DNA from: CAIXLI01 sp964587125
Lineage (GTDB): Bacteria; Pseudomonadota; Alphaproteobacteria; UBA9219
Length of the DNA stretch: 64,000 nt
Assembly: GCA_964587125.1 (NCBI GenBank)
Contig: CAZPKC010000001.1
Span: 186,001-250,000, forward strand
Direction of reading: 5' to 3'
In this document: in pieces, positions 25,171-32,096 of the stretch
Layout: every line of letters begins with the position of its first letter
Numbering within the stretch: the first letter of the stretch is position 1
Program-made: the position numbers and the translations under genes
Notes under the pieces: generated by a model
Databases searched by the model: none
What the model was told of the DNA's origin: nothing
The model's input: only the letters and a program-made list of their open reading frames with translations

Positions 25171-25501
25171 GGATATTGCCCATTACGTTCTCTGGAACCC
25201 GGGCGTGCGCGTCGGCGTGATAGCCCCTACTTATGCCGACGCGCGCGATACCTGCGTCGAGGGCGAAAGCGGCCTTTTGGAAACGATTCCTCCCGCCTGC
25301 ATCGAGAAATGGAACCGCTCGATGGGCGAGATGATGCTCAAAAACGGAAGCCGCATCAAATTATTCTCCGCCGACCAGCCAGAGCGGCTGCGCGGCCCGC
25401 AGCATCACCGCGTGTGGTGCGACGAAATGGGAGCTTGGGGAAAGCGCGAAGCCTTCGATCAGCTCTTTTTCGGATTGCGCTTGGGTAAACCCGTTACATA
25501 A
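25007..25501 (+). pseudogene. Phage/GTA terminase large subunit, N-terminal fragment
   Basis: The 164-residue fragment of the packaging ATPase shows Walker A in LAGRGWGKTRTGAE and a Walker B-like HHRVWCDEMGAW; the nuclease half is missing. Intact GTA terminases have about 400-500 residues, so this is cut off after LRLGKPVT. Immediately past that point (25489 on) another frame continues into a toxin-tail sequence, so a deletion has fused the terminase to another gene. The TAA at 25499-25501 ends the frame. Confidence 0.75.
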
Positions 25502-25746
25502 ACCCTGATACCGGTCAATCAGTAGTGATCGATAATTCGACAGGCTCTGTTATCCATGTAGGCGGTCAAGATTTTCAGTATGGAATAGAAAGCGGAGACC
25601 TGCCTAACGCACAAATCAGACCGGGAACTTTCAGCTCAGGGAGCGCGGGTGGTGGTGGAGGTGGAGGCGGTGGAGGCGGTGGAGGTGGAATGTTTGGCCA
25701 TATATTTCCAAAAATTCCCGGTGATTCAGAACAAGAATTAGAATAG
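25489..25746 (+). pseudogene. C-terminal tail of a polymorphic-type toxin (remnant)
   Basis: An open frame starts right at the terminase junction and reads TRYINPDTGQSVVIDNSTG, then VIHVGGQDFQYG and SGDLPNAQIRPG, followed by GTFSSGSAGG, 14 consecutive glycines and a short tail ending PGDSEQELE. The NPDTG-VV-DN-TG-VIHVGG-F-YG pattern is like the ends of secreted polymorphic toxins (possibly Toxin_50-like; uncertain). There is no start codon with a Shine-Dalgarno; GTG 25525 is the first possible start. It sits next to an immunity-like gene, as expected for a toxin remnant. Confidence 0.5.
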
Positions 25747-25772
25747 GATATTGCAAAACACGGGTGATAGAA

Positions 25773-26108
25773 ATGCAAGAACCAGCATGGATTTCAATAC
25801 TACCGCCGGACTTGACAAAAATGGCCTATCGAGCGGGAGCAGAATTGGCGTGGCCTCGCGATCAGGCTTTGCGTGTTTTAGATTTGTTGAACAAGAAAAA
25901 ATATATCATCGTCGGCGTGGAAACTTGGATTCCTACCAAACCGGGACCAACACCGCTCATTAATGATTGGACTCCTGAGCGCGCAAAAAAATCCGATTCA
26001 TTTCCCCAAACTGCACAAAATTTTGTTTCCGCCTTCAAGCGCGATCCGGCTGAAAATGGGGGGGTAGCTACCATTTTTTGTATTTCTGCACTACGTCCTA
26101 AGAATTAG
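25773..26108 (+). CDS. Putative immunity protein for the upstream toxin remnant
   Basis: The product has 111 residues from ATG 25773 (GTG 25764 also possible). It begins MQEPAWISILPPDLTKMAYR, then GAELAWPRDQALRVLDLL and GVETWIPTKPGPTPLI, a soluble small protein. Size, position 26 bp after the toxin remnant, low GC and absence of a signal peptide are what is expected of cytoplasmic immunity proteins. Its TAG stop is followed in the same frame by portal C-terminal sequence. No direct evidence of function. Confidence 0.4.
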   Translation: MQEPAWISILPPDLTKMAYRAGAELAWPRDQALRVLDLLNKKKYIIVGVETWIPTKPGPTPLINDWTPERAKKSDSFPQTAQNFVSAFKRDPAENGGVATIFCISALRPKN

Positions 26109-26129
26109 ACATACAGCACGGGTCTGCGC

Positions 26130-27026
26130 GTGATCGCGGGCATAGATCATTGGCTGTGCCCGATGTACCGCGACAGGCCGGAACTCGACTTCGATCCCGA
26201 TGCGATAAGCGCGCTCACCGACAAGCGGCAAGCCCAATGGAGCAAAGTCCAAAACGCCAACTTCCTGACGCGCAACGAAAAGCGCGAGGCGGCGGGCTAT
26301 GGCCCCGTGCCGGGCGGCGACGAGGCAGACGATTATGACGACGGGACGAAACGCGCGGCTCGGCCAAAATTTAACCCCTATCACGACGACCTAGGCCGCT
26401 TCACTTTCGGGCCAGGCGAAGATGACGATGGGGATGACGATACTTCATCGGATCAACCTCAAAGCTCGCCAAGCGGTTCAGACAGCGGCCCCGGAATTTT
26501 CGGCTTGCCGGAAAATATAGAGCATCCGGCAACCGCAACTCCGGCAAACGCGGGGCCAGCCGATAATAATTCGTTTGATGCCGATAAGGCGGTTGATACG
26601 CTAAATCAAAATGTCGACGAGCTTAAAAGACAGCAGATTGAAGATGGACAACCTAATTTGTATGGAGAGCACGCCTGTGCACAATATGTCAGGGGCGCTT
26701 TAAACGATGGCGGTGGACTCAATGTCGGGACACCGGCAAACGGGCTAGGAAACGCTGCAGACTATGGTCCTCCACTCGAAAATGCCGGGTTTCAACCTGT
26801 CGCCAACGGCAACGCATATCCGCCGGAAGATTATACGCCTCAAGCCGGAGATGTGGCAGTTATTCAACCCACAAACGAAAACGCGAGTGGTCATATGGAG
26901 ATGTATAACGGCTCGCAATGGGTTTCGGATTTTAGACAGGATGGGTTTTGGCCGGGGCCTCATTATAGGAATGAAACGCCTCATTTTGTCATTTACCGCT
27001 ATCCAAACTCCTCGATAAACATATAA
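26130..27026 (+). CDS. Portal C-terminus fused to a papain-like (CHAP/NlpC-type) peptidoglycan amidase toxin
   Basis: The frame opens at 26109 after a stop; the first start codon is GTG 26130 (no Shine-Dalgarno), giving 298 residues. Residues 1-66 (TGLRV-AGIDHWL, NFLTRNEKREAAGYGPVPGG) match the last part of GTA/HK97 portal proteins. Residues 76-98 (PKFNPYHDDLGRFTF) are a linker like those that join phage head proteins to toxin domains. Residues 99-150 are acidic and Ser/Pro rich. Residues 175-298 are a papain-like domain with Cys183 (EHACAQYVRGAL) and His255 (ASGHMEMYNGSQWVSDF), then PHFVIYRYP, as in T6SS/phage amidase effectors. Likely target is peptidoglycan. It lacks the N-terminal portal half, so it may be silent. 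Confidence 0.6.
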   Translation: MIAGIDHWLCPMYRDRPELDFDPDAISALTDKRQAQWSKVQNANFLTRNEKREAAGYGPVPGGDEADDYDDGTKRAARPKFNPYHDDLGRFTFGPGEDDDGDDDTSSDQPQSSPSGSDSGPGIFGLPENIEHPATATPANAGPADNNSFDADKAVDTLNQNVDELKRQQIEDGQPNLYGEHACAQYVRGALNDGGGLNVGTPANGLGNAADYGPPLENAGFQPVANGNAYPPEDYTPQAGDVAVIQPTNENASGHMEMYNGSQWVSDFRQDGFWPGPHYRNETPHFVIYRYPNSSINI

Positions 27027-27031
27027 AAACC

Positions 27032-27661
27032 CTATTGCTCCGAAGACAGGGAAATTGTTTCAGGACAGCAAATGCTATCGATACGCCAAGCTCCACGTTC
27101 AACCCTGAGCCGAACAGAAAGACGCACCGCAAAATAAGAACGCCCACCATTAGGACGAAAAAGGCGACTTGCGACAATCAAAGCACGATCCCCATCCATC
27201 TCGATAAGTTGTGCCGTTGCGTTAAGCCACTCGTCAAATGCGTCCTGTGAACAAGTTATAACGTTTGTACCGGAGGGACAATATTGAGGCTTTGGCTCTG
27301 GCTCCTGATCTGATGTATAGGTTGTCGTCCAGTGATAAAATTCTGATGTCAACATTTTACGCATAATTATATCTTGATTACGCGCGCGAACATGTTCACT
27401 ACGCGCCTCTGCTGAAAACTTTCGAGGGAATGAGAAAAAAACGATGTTGTTTGCCTCATTCCATTTGTAGAAACCTGCGACAAAAGCTTCCAGATGTTCG
27501 GAACTGCGGTCGCAGGTGGCGGCGTCTTTGCACTCGACAAGCGCGGGAGGTTGTATTTTTTCCGCTTTTTCGACCGAGACTTTTGCCGACGCTCCGGATG
27601 AAACGGCGAGCAACGCCGCCAGAAACGTGAGGATAGAAATCAGGCGTTTGCGCAGTTTCAT
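27032..27661 (-). CDS. Secreted protein, probable immunity partner of the amidase toxin
   Basis: The 209-residue product has a clear signal peptide (RKRLISILTFLAALLAVSSGASA, cleavage near residue 26). The mature protein has several cysteines and a domain with EHLEAFVAGFYKWNEANN, TSEFYHWTTTY and ALIVASRLFR, which resembles DUF3828-type secreted proteins found beside amidase toxins. A periplasmic inhibitor is what a peptidoglycan amidase would require. It is convergent with the toxin, 5 bp apart. Family assignment is tentative. Confidence 0.5.
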   Translation of the reverse strand: MKLRKRLISILTFLAALLAVSSGASAKVSVEKAEKIQPPALVECKDAATCDRSSEHLEAFVAGFYKWNEANNIVFFSFPRKFSAEARSEHVRARNQDIIMRKMLTSEFYHWTTTYTSDQEPEPKPQYCPSGTNVITCSQDAFDEWLNATAQLIEMDGDRALIVASRLFRPNGGRSYFAVRLSVRLRVERGAWRIDSICCPETISLSSEQ

Positions 27662-28281
27662 TTTTGCAAATCCTCGAAGCGAAGAGCCTTTAAACTATCA
27701 AGTCCTGACCAACTTGCAATAATTTCCTGACGCGCAACGAAAAGCGCGAAGCTGTGGGCTACGGCCCCGTTCCGGGCGGCGACGAAGGGGACGGCGGCAT
27801 AAACAACCTGCTTCACTCCGATCAGCCGCCGAAGGATTTTGAGGGAGGCTTTGTGATGCTCGAGGCTCTCGTGGCTCGCGCAGGCTTTTGAAAGGACGAC
27901 GGGGCGGAGGCCTGCTTCGAACAAATCCACGGCGGTTTTAAGGACGCAGCAATCTGTGTCGATGCCGCAAAGGAAAACTTCCGAAATTTTGCGCTTTTTC
28001 AAAAGGCGGAGAAATTTTTCATCGACGCAGGTGTAGACGCGCTTTTCGAAAATTTCGGCGCGGGCGCAGGGTTTGAAGGCAAGTTCCGTGTCTTTCGTTC
28101 CTATGCCGAATCTTTTCCATTTCAGCAGTTTGCGGAAAGGCGAACGCGGCGCGTTGACGACGCGGAAGATGAACACGTTGCGAAAATAGGATTGCAGCGC
28201 CTCGACGATCGCCGGAATTTTTTTCGTGCGCTTGTTGATGAATCCTTTTTGCACATCGATGATAAGCAGGCATGAGATCAT
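27658..28281 (-). CDS. Isochorismatase-family cysteine hydrolase
   Basis: The 207-residue product has LLIIDVQKGFI (Asp) at residues 5-15, KRVYTCVD in the middle and GIDTDCCVLKTAVD with the nucleophilic Cys near residue 111, the family triad. Family members cleave amide or vinyl ether bonds in small substrates. The last about 40 residues (VAARNGAVAHSFALFVARQE) are encoded antisense to a portal C-terminal remnant, so the original C-terminus has been replaced. It lies within the phage/GTA cluster on the opposite strand, as a cargo gene. No Shine-Dalgarno is obvious at ATG 28281. Confidence 0.65.
   Translation of the reverse strand: MISCLLIIDVQKGFINKRTKKIPAIVEALQSYFRNVFIFRVVNAPRSPFRKLLKWKRFGIGTKDTELAFKPCARAEIFEKRVYTCVDEKFLRLLKKRKISEVFLCGIDTDCCVLKTAVDLFEAGLRPVVLSKACASHESLEHHKASLKILRRLIGVKQVVYAAVPFVAARNGAVAHSFALFVARQEIIASWSGLDSLKALRFEDLQK
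27721..27797 (+). pseudogene. Orphan copy of portal C-terminus
   Basis: The frame reads NFLTRNEKREAVGYGPVPGG, then DEGDGG, nearly the same as residues 44-64 of the toxin chassis at 26130-27026 but with different synonymous codons (about 12% base changes), so it is an old or imported copy and not a recent duplication. It lies in the 3' part of the isochorismatase gene on the other strand. No start codon. It looks like an orphan module of the toxin locus. Confidence 0.6.
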
Positions 28282-28364
28282 AACGCGAGGCTAGCAGACG
28301 CCGCGCGGATATTCCAGCGCCGGATGGTGCTTTTCAAGTTTTTCCAACAACCAAAAAGGCAATC

Positions 28365-28946
28365 ATGGACGTTAAACACATGTCCCTTCCGCTGAGGGTC
28401 AAGACTCTCGGCGGCGACGGGATTTTTACGGGTTACGCCTCCGTTTTCGGCGAGCTCGATCAGCAAAACGAAATCGTGGCTGCGGGCGCGTTCTCACGCA
28501 CGCTGTCGAAGTGGCGGCGGCAAAATCGCACGCCCGCGCTTTTGTGGATGCACGATCCGACGCAACCCATCGGCATCTGGCAAAGCGTCCGCGAAGACGC
28601 GAGCGGCCTTCTGGTCGAAGGACGCCTCGCGCTTCGCACGCAAAAAGGCGGCGAGGCTTACGAACTTCTCAAACTCGGCGCGTTGACCGGCCTTTCAATC
28701 GGCTATCGCGTCGTCTCTAGCCAGATCGACGCCAAACGCAAGGCCAGAATCCTGACTGACGTCGATTTGTTCGAAATTTCGCTGGTGACTTTTCCGGCGA
28801 ACGAAGCGGCGCGCGTCAGCGACGTGAAAAGAAGGGACCGGCATTCGGAATCCGGCGTTCGGGGAAAAGAATGCATCGATCCCTCCCTTTTGGCCCAAGC
28901 CGCCGAAAGACTCCGCCAAGCCGCGCGAACTTTGACGGACAGATAA
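28365..28946 (+). CDS. HK97-family prohead protease (GTA orfg4-like)
   Basis: The 193-residue product carries the hallmark strand LKTLGGDGIFTGYASVFGEL, the His region ALLWMHDPTQPIGIW (His near residue 63) and the Ser region LTGLSIGYRV, in the order of the U35 serine protease, which cuts the scaffold during capsid maturation. The reading frame is intact, as would be the case for a working or recently inactivated cluster. It is followed by the capsid gene after 26 bp. Confidence 0.85.
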   Translation: MDVKHMSLPLRVKTLGGDGIFTGYASVFGELDQQNEIVAAGAFSRTLSKWRRQNRTPALLWMHDPTQPIGIWQSVREDASGLLVEGRLALRTQKGGEAYELLKLGALTGLSIGYRVVSSQIDAKRKARILTDVDLFEISLVTFPANEAARVSDVKRRDRHSESGVRGKECIDPSLLAQAAERLRQAARTLTDR

Positions 28947-28972
28947 AATCAACATCAACAACGGAGAAAAAC

Positions 28973-29551
28973 ATGATTGATATGAGCGAAGTACGCTCGG
29001 CCACCGATACTCTGGCGCGAGCTTTTGAAGAATATAAAAGCGTCAACGACCAGCGTTTGCACGAAATCGAGCAACGCGGATCGGCCGACGTTCTGCACGA
29101 CGAACATCTGGGCCGCATGGACAAGTCCATCAACCGGCTGCAGGACGACATCACGAGCCTGAAAACCTCGATGCTGCGTCCGGGCAAGTCGGGCGCGTCT
29201 TTGGCTCCGGCAGACAGCGCGCACAAGCAGGCGTTTTTGAAATACATCGCCAAAGGATACGACGCGGGGCTGGCCTCGTTCGAAAGCAAATCTTTGGAAG
29301 TCATCAACAACGCCGAAGGCGGATACATGATTCCGCCGGAACTTTCCGACCGCATCGTCACGCGCCAATACGACACCACGCCGATGCGCCAGATTTCGAC
29401 GGTCATGAGCATCTCGACCGAAGCGGTCGAAATGCTGCGCGATACGAACGAACCCGTCGCGTTGTGGATTTCGGAACTGGGCGTTCCGGCTCCGACATCC
29501 GAAGGATTGTTGGAACGGCGCAAACTTTGTTCGGCGGAACGACGCCTGTGA
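28973..29551 (+). pseudogene. HK97-fold major capsid protein, N-terminal part only
   Basis: The frame encodes 192 residues from ATG 28973 (Shine-Dalgarno GGAG). A coiled scaffold-like lead (VRSATDTLARAFEEYKSVND, HLGRMDKSINRLQDDI) is followed by the core start EGGYMIPPELSDRIVTR and MLRDTNEPVALWIS. A GTA capsid has about 390-400 residues, so about half is missing. After PAPTSEG the sequence switches to another gene in a different frame, which creates the tail LLERRKLCSAERRL. Confidence 0.8.
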
Positions 29552-29754
29552 ACGGATTCGCCGTATACAATCCCGACTCCACGAACGATCTGTGGATCAG
29601 CGACAGCACGACGGCCGCCGTCAATGGTGTCGGTTCCATTCGTATTGTAGCCAACGGCGGAGGTTTCGAGACGCCCCCGGGATATAAGCCGCTTGGAGCC
29701 GTGTCGATCGTATCGGCAACGACCGGCGCCAAAATCACCGCACGCCGGTGGTGA
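29508..29754 (+). pseudogene. C-terminal fragment of a phage tail-proximal protein
   Basis: From about 29508 a new frame reads VGTAQTLFGGTTPVNGFAVY, then NPDSTNDLWISDST and GFETPPGYKPLGAVSIV. This pattern is common in short phage/GTA tail-tip proteins that precede a lectin-like tail fibre. No start codon belongs to it; it is joined to the capsid fragment by a deletion that removed the rest of the capsid and most tail genes. The stop codon overlaps the next gene. Confidence 0.6.
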
Positions 29755-29759
29755 GCGTC

Positions 29760-30965
29760 ATGTGTCCGCTTATCTTTCCGCCCGACACGTACGCCAGCGG
29801 AGGTTTCGACCTGCGCACGTACAAAAGAGGCGTCGGACCCGTTTCCGGCGTGGTCAAAACTTATAATTTTCTTTCCGGAACATTGCCGAGCGACTTGACC
29901 TTCTCCCGCGCGTCGAGTGCGTGGTATTTCAACTCGTCGGGCGTTTTGACGCAAGCGTCGAGCAATGCGCCGCGTTTCGATTACGGGTATTATGGAAGCT
30001 CGTCTTTGCAGGGACTGTTGGCCGAGGGGCAAAGCACTAATCTGGCTCTCCAAAGCAACGCTTTTACAACCTCTCCGTGGACAAAATCGGCGGCCGTTAC
30101 GGCAGGGGCCGCCACTTCTCCCGATGGAACGACGGACGCTTTTTCGTTTCTGGCCTCGGCGGCATATCAATATGCGCGTCAATCCATAACCCTCTCGGGA
30201 AGCACGACTTACACGTTATCCTGTTGGCTGCGCGTTTCCTCGGGCACTTATACGAATTTAGAATTGTACGGGTACGACGGAACCAGCCAATACGGGGTAA
30301 CGCCGACGATCACAACGACGTGGACGCGCTATACAAAAACCTTCACGACGGTGGCTTCGCCGTCAGCCGGAACTATTTATTTACAGGATAATAATACGAG
30401 CGGATGGCAAACCGTCTATATCTATGGAATGCAACTCGAACAAGGTTCTTTGGCTACTTCCTATATCCCGACGACAACGGTAACAGTCACCCGCGCCGCC
30501 GACAGCCTTTATAACTCTTCGCTTCCTTGGTTCAACGCGACGACGGGGACTTTTGTCGCGCGCGGCATTCTTGAAGGGGCAAATACTTCTCATGCGGCCT
30601 ATCTCTCGTCGTTCAGCGACGGAACGGCGAATAACAATATCGCGTTGTTCGCAAACACAAGCGGAAAGGCGCAAGGCGGCGATACGGTTTCCGGAACGGC
30701 CTATACGTCTGCCGCGACTGCCGGAAGCCCTGTCGTTGGAACGGCGTTTAAGCAAGCCCTTAAATACGCCTCCGGCAGCAATGTCGCCGATTTTGGGAGC
30801 ACGATAGACGGCGCGGGAACTTTCGGCGCAGCCGCCATACCTTCGGGCATAAGCCGTCTCGATCTCGGCAATAATGTAAGCGGAACGGCGGCTTTCAACG
30901 GCTGGCTGCAATCGTTCTCTTACTACAACACGGCTTTAACCAACGCGCAAATACAGGGGCTATAA
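29760..30965 (+). CDS. Phage tail fibre-like protein with lectin-like beta domains
   Basis: The product has 401 residues from ATG 29760 (the frame opens with GTG 29748). An N-terminal part has FPPDTYASGGFDLRTYKRG and PSDLTFSRASSAWYFNSSG, then repeated Ser/Thr/Gly-rich beta strands (SITLSGSTTYTLSCWLRVSS, TIYLQDNNTSGWQTVYIYG, MQLEQGSLATSYIPTT) like the concanavalin A/LamG-type domains of phage fibres, ending SFSYYNTALTNAQIQGL. It presumably binds a cell-surface glycan. It appears intact and follows the tail-tip fragment directly. Confidence 0.75.
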   Translation: MCPLIFPPDTYASGGFDLRTYKRGVGPVSGVVKTYNFLSGTLPSDLTFSRASSAWYFNSSGVLTQASSNAPRFDYGYYGSSSLQGLLAEGQSTNLALQSNAFTTSPWTKSAAVTAGAATSPDGTTDAFSFLASAAYQYARQSITLSGSTTYTLSCWLRVSSGTYTNLELYGYDGTSQYGVTPTITTTWTRYTKTFTTVASPSAGTIYLQDNNTSGWQTVYIYGMQLEQGSLATSYIPTTTVTVTRAADSLYNSSLPWFNATTGTFVARGILEGANTSHAAYLSSFSDGTANNNIALFANTSGKAQGGDTVSGTAYTSAATAGSPVVGTAFKQALKYASGSNVADFGSTIDGAGTFGAAAIPSGISRLDLGNNVSGTAAFNGWLQSFSYYNTALTNAQIQGL

Positions 30966-31262
30966 ATGACAGACTTTTACTTTTCCGCTTCTTCTTACAA
31001 CACGCTTGCCGGAATGCTGACGGGCAACGTCGGCGGCACGTTTCAGGTGCTTTACCAAAACATTCTTGGCCCCGCGCAGGGACGCGCCGCGATTCCGGCC
31101 GGAACGGACGCGAACGGCAATCCTGTCGCCGCCGTTCCTGCGGTGGGCGATCCCTCAACGTGGTATGTCGGGATTCGCAACGATGCTGCAATGACGCCGC
31201 CTACAGGCGTTTCCGTTTGCGACGCGGCGACGGGCGCGGAAGTGCTGGGAGTGTGGATGTAA
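30966..31262 (+). CDS. Small phage-cluster protein
   Basis: The 98-residue product starts 1 bp after the fibre stop codon, with GGGG as Shine-Dalgarno. It begins MTDFYFSASSYNTLAGMLTG and continues with IPAGTDANGNPVAAVPAVGD. Its position after the fibre suggests an accessory tail protein of the same cluster. No family is recognised. It is the last gene of the block; beyond it lies the core gene pheA on the other strand. Confidence 0.55.
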   Translation: MTDFYFSASSYNTLAGMLTGNVGGTFQVLYQNILGPAQGRAAIPAGTDANGNPVAAVPAVGDPSTWYVGIRNDAAMTPPTGVSVCDAATGAEVLGVWM

Positions 31263-31265
31263 GCC

Positions 31266-32093
31266 TTAGCTGCGTCTAAACGGGTGCGCGGGATAGACGC
31301 CTAAAATTTTAACCTCGTGCGCGAAGAATGCCAGTTCTTCGAGCGCGAGGCGAAGCGGCGTGTCTTTCGGATGCCCTTCGACATCGACATAAAATTGGGC
31401 CGCCGTAAAATTGCCGTCGACCAGATAGCTTTCCAGTTTTGTGATGTTGACGCCGTTGGTGGCAAATCCCCCCAGCGCTTTATACAATGCCGCCGGAACG
31501 CTGCGCACGCGAAACACAAGCGTGGTCATGCAATCGCTGCCCTGCGGCGCTTCTTTCGCCTTGCGCGAAAGGATGAGAAAACGGGTCGTGTTCTTCGGCC
31601 CGTCGGCGATGTTCGTCGCCAGACATTTTAATCCGTAAATCTTCCCCGCCAAACCGGAAGCTATCGCCGCGACCGTCTTGTCGCCGCGCTGGCTCACTTC
31701 CTCCGCCGCGCCTGCCGTGTCTGCGTGGATTACCGGCTTGATTCCGTGGCTTTTGATCCACTTCTGGCATTGAGCCAGCGCTTGCACGTGGCTTTCGACG
31801 CGTTTGATGTCTTTTAATTTTGCGCCCCTGATCGCCAGAAGGCGATGGTCGATCGGCTGGTAATGCTCGCCGATAATATGCAGCTTGCCTTGCGGCAAGA
31901 GATGATGCACGTCGGCCACGCGGCCGGCTGTGGAATTCTCGACGGGGATCATGGCCAGATGGGCTTTCCTGTCGACCACCGCCGCGAAAGCGTCGTCAAA
32001 CCCCAAGCAGGGCAACGTCTCGCAACCGGGAAAAACCTTCCGGCACGCCAAGTCCGAATTCGCGCCGAACGTTCCTTGAAATGCTATTTTCAT
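31266..32093 (-). CDS. pheA: Prephenate dehydratase
   Basis: The enzyme makes phenylpyruvate in phenylalanine synthesis. The 275-residue product starts KIAFQGTFGANSDLACRKVF and has VENSTAGRV, HVQALAQC and a C-terminal ACT domain with LYKALGGFATNGVNITKLES, the Phe-sensing motif. No chorismate mutase domain is present (monofunctional form). The gene ends next to the phage block, 3 bp from its end. The next gene upstream on the same strand ends 3 bp before pheA starts, so both belong to one operon. Confidence 0.93.
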   Translation of the reverse strand: MKIAFQGTFGANSDLACRKVFPGCETLPCLGFDDAFAAVVDRKAHLAMIPVENSTAGRVADVHHLLPQGKLHIIGEHYQPIDHRLLAIRGAKLKDIKRVESHVQALAQCQKWIKSHGIKPVIHADTAGAAEEVSQRGDKTVAAIASGLAGKIYGLKCLATNIADGPKNTTRFLILSRKAKEAPQGSDCMTTLVFRVRSVPAALYKALGGFATNGVNITKLESYLVDGNFTAAQFYVDVEGHPKDTPLRLALEELAFFAHEVKILGVYPAHPFRRS

Positions 32094-32096
32094 CCT

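Noticed and set aside
25641..25689. GGT/GGA-rich repeat that could be a microsatellite or phase-variable tract
   Set aside because: It lies inside the toxin-tail remnant as in-frame glycine codons with mixed GGT/GGA/GGC. No second reading frame is switched by it, so phase variation is not supported.
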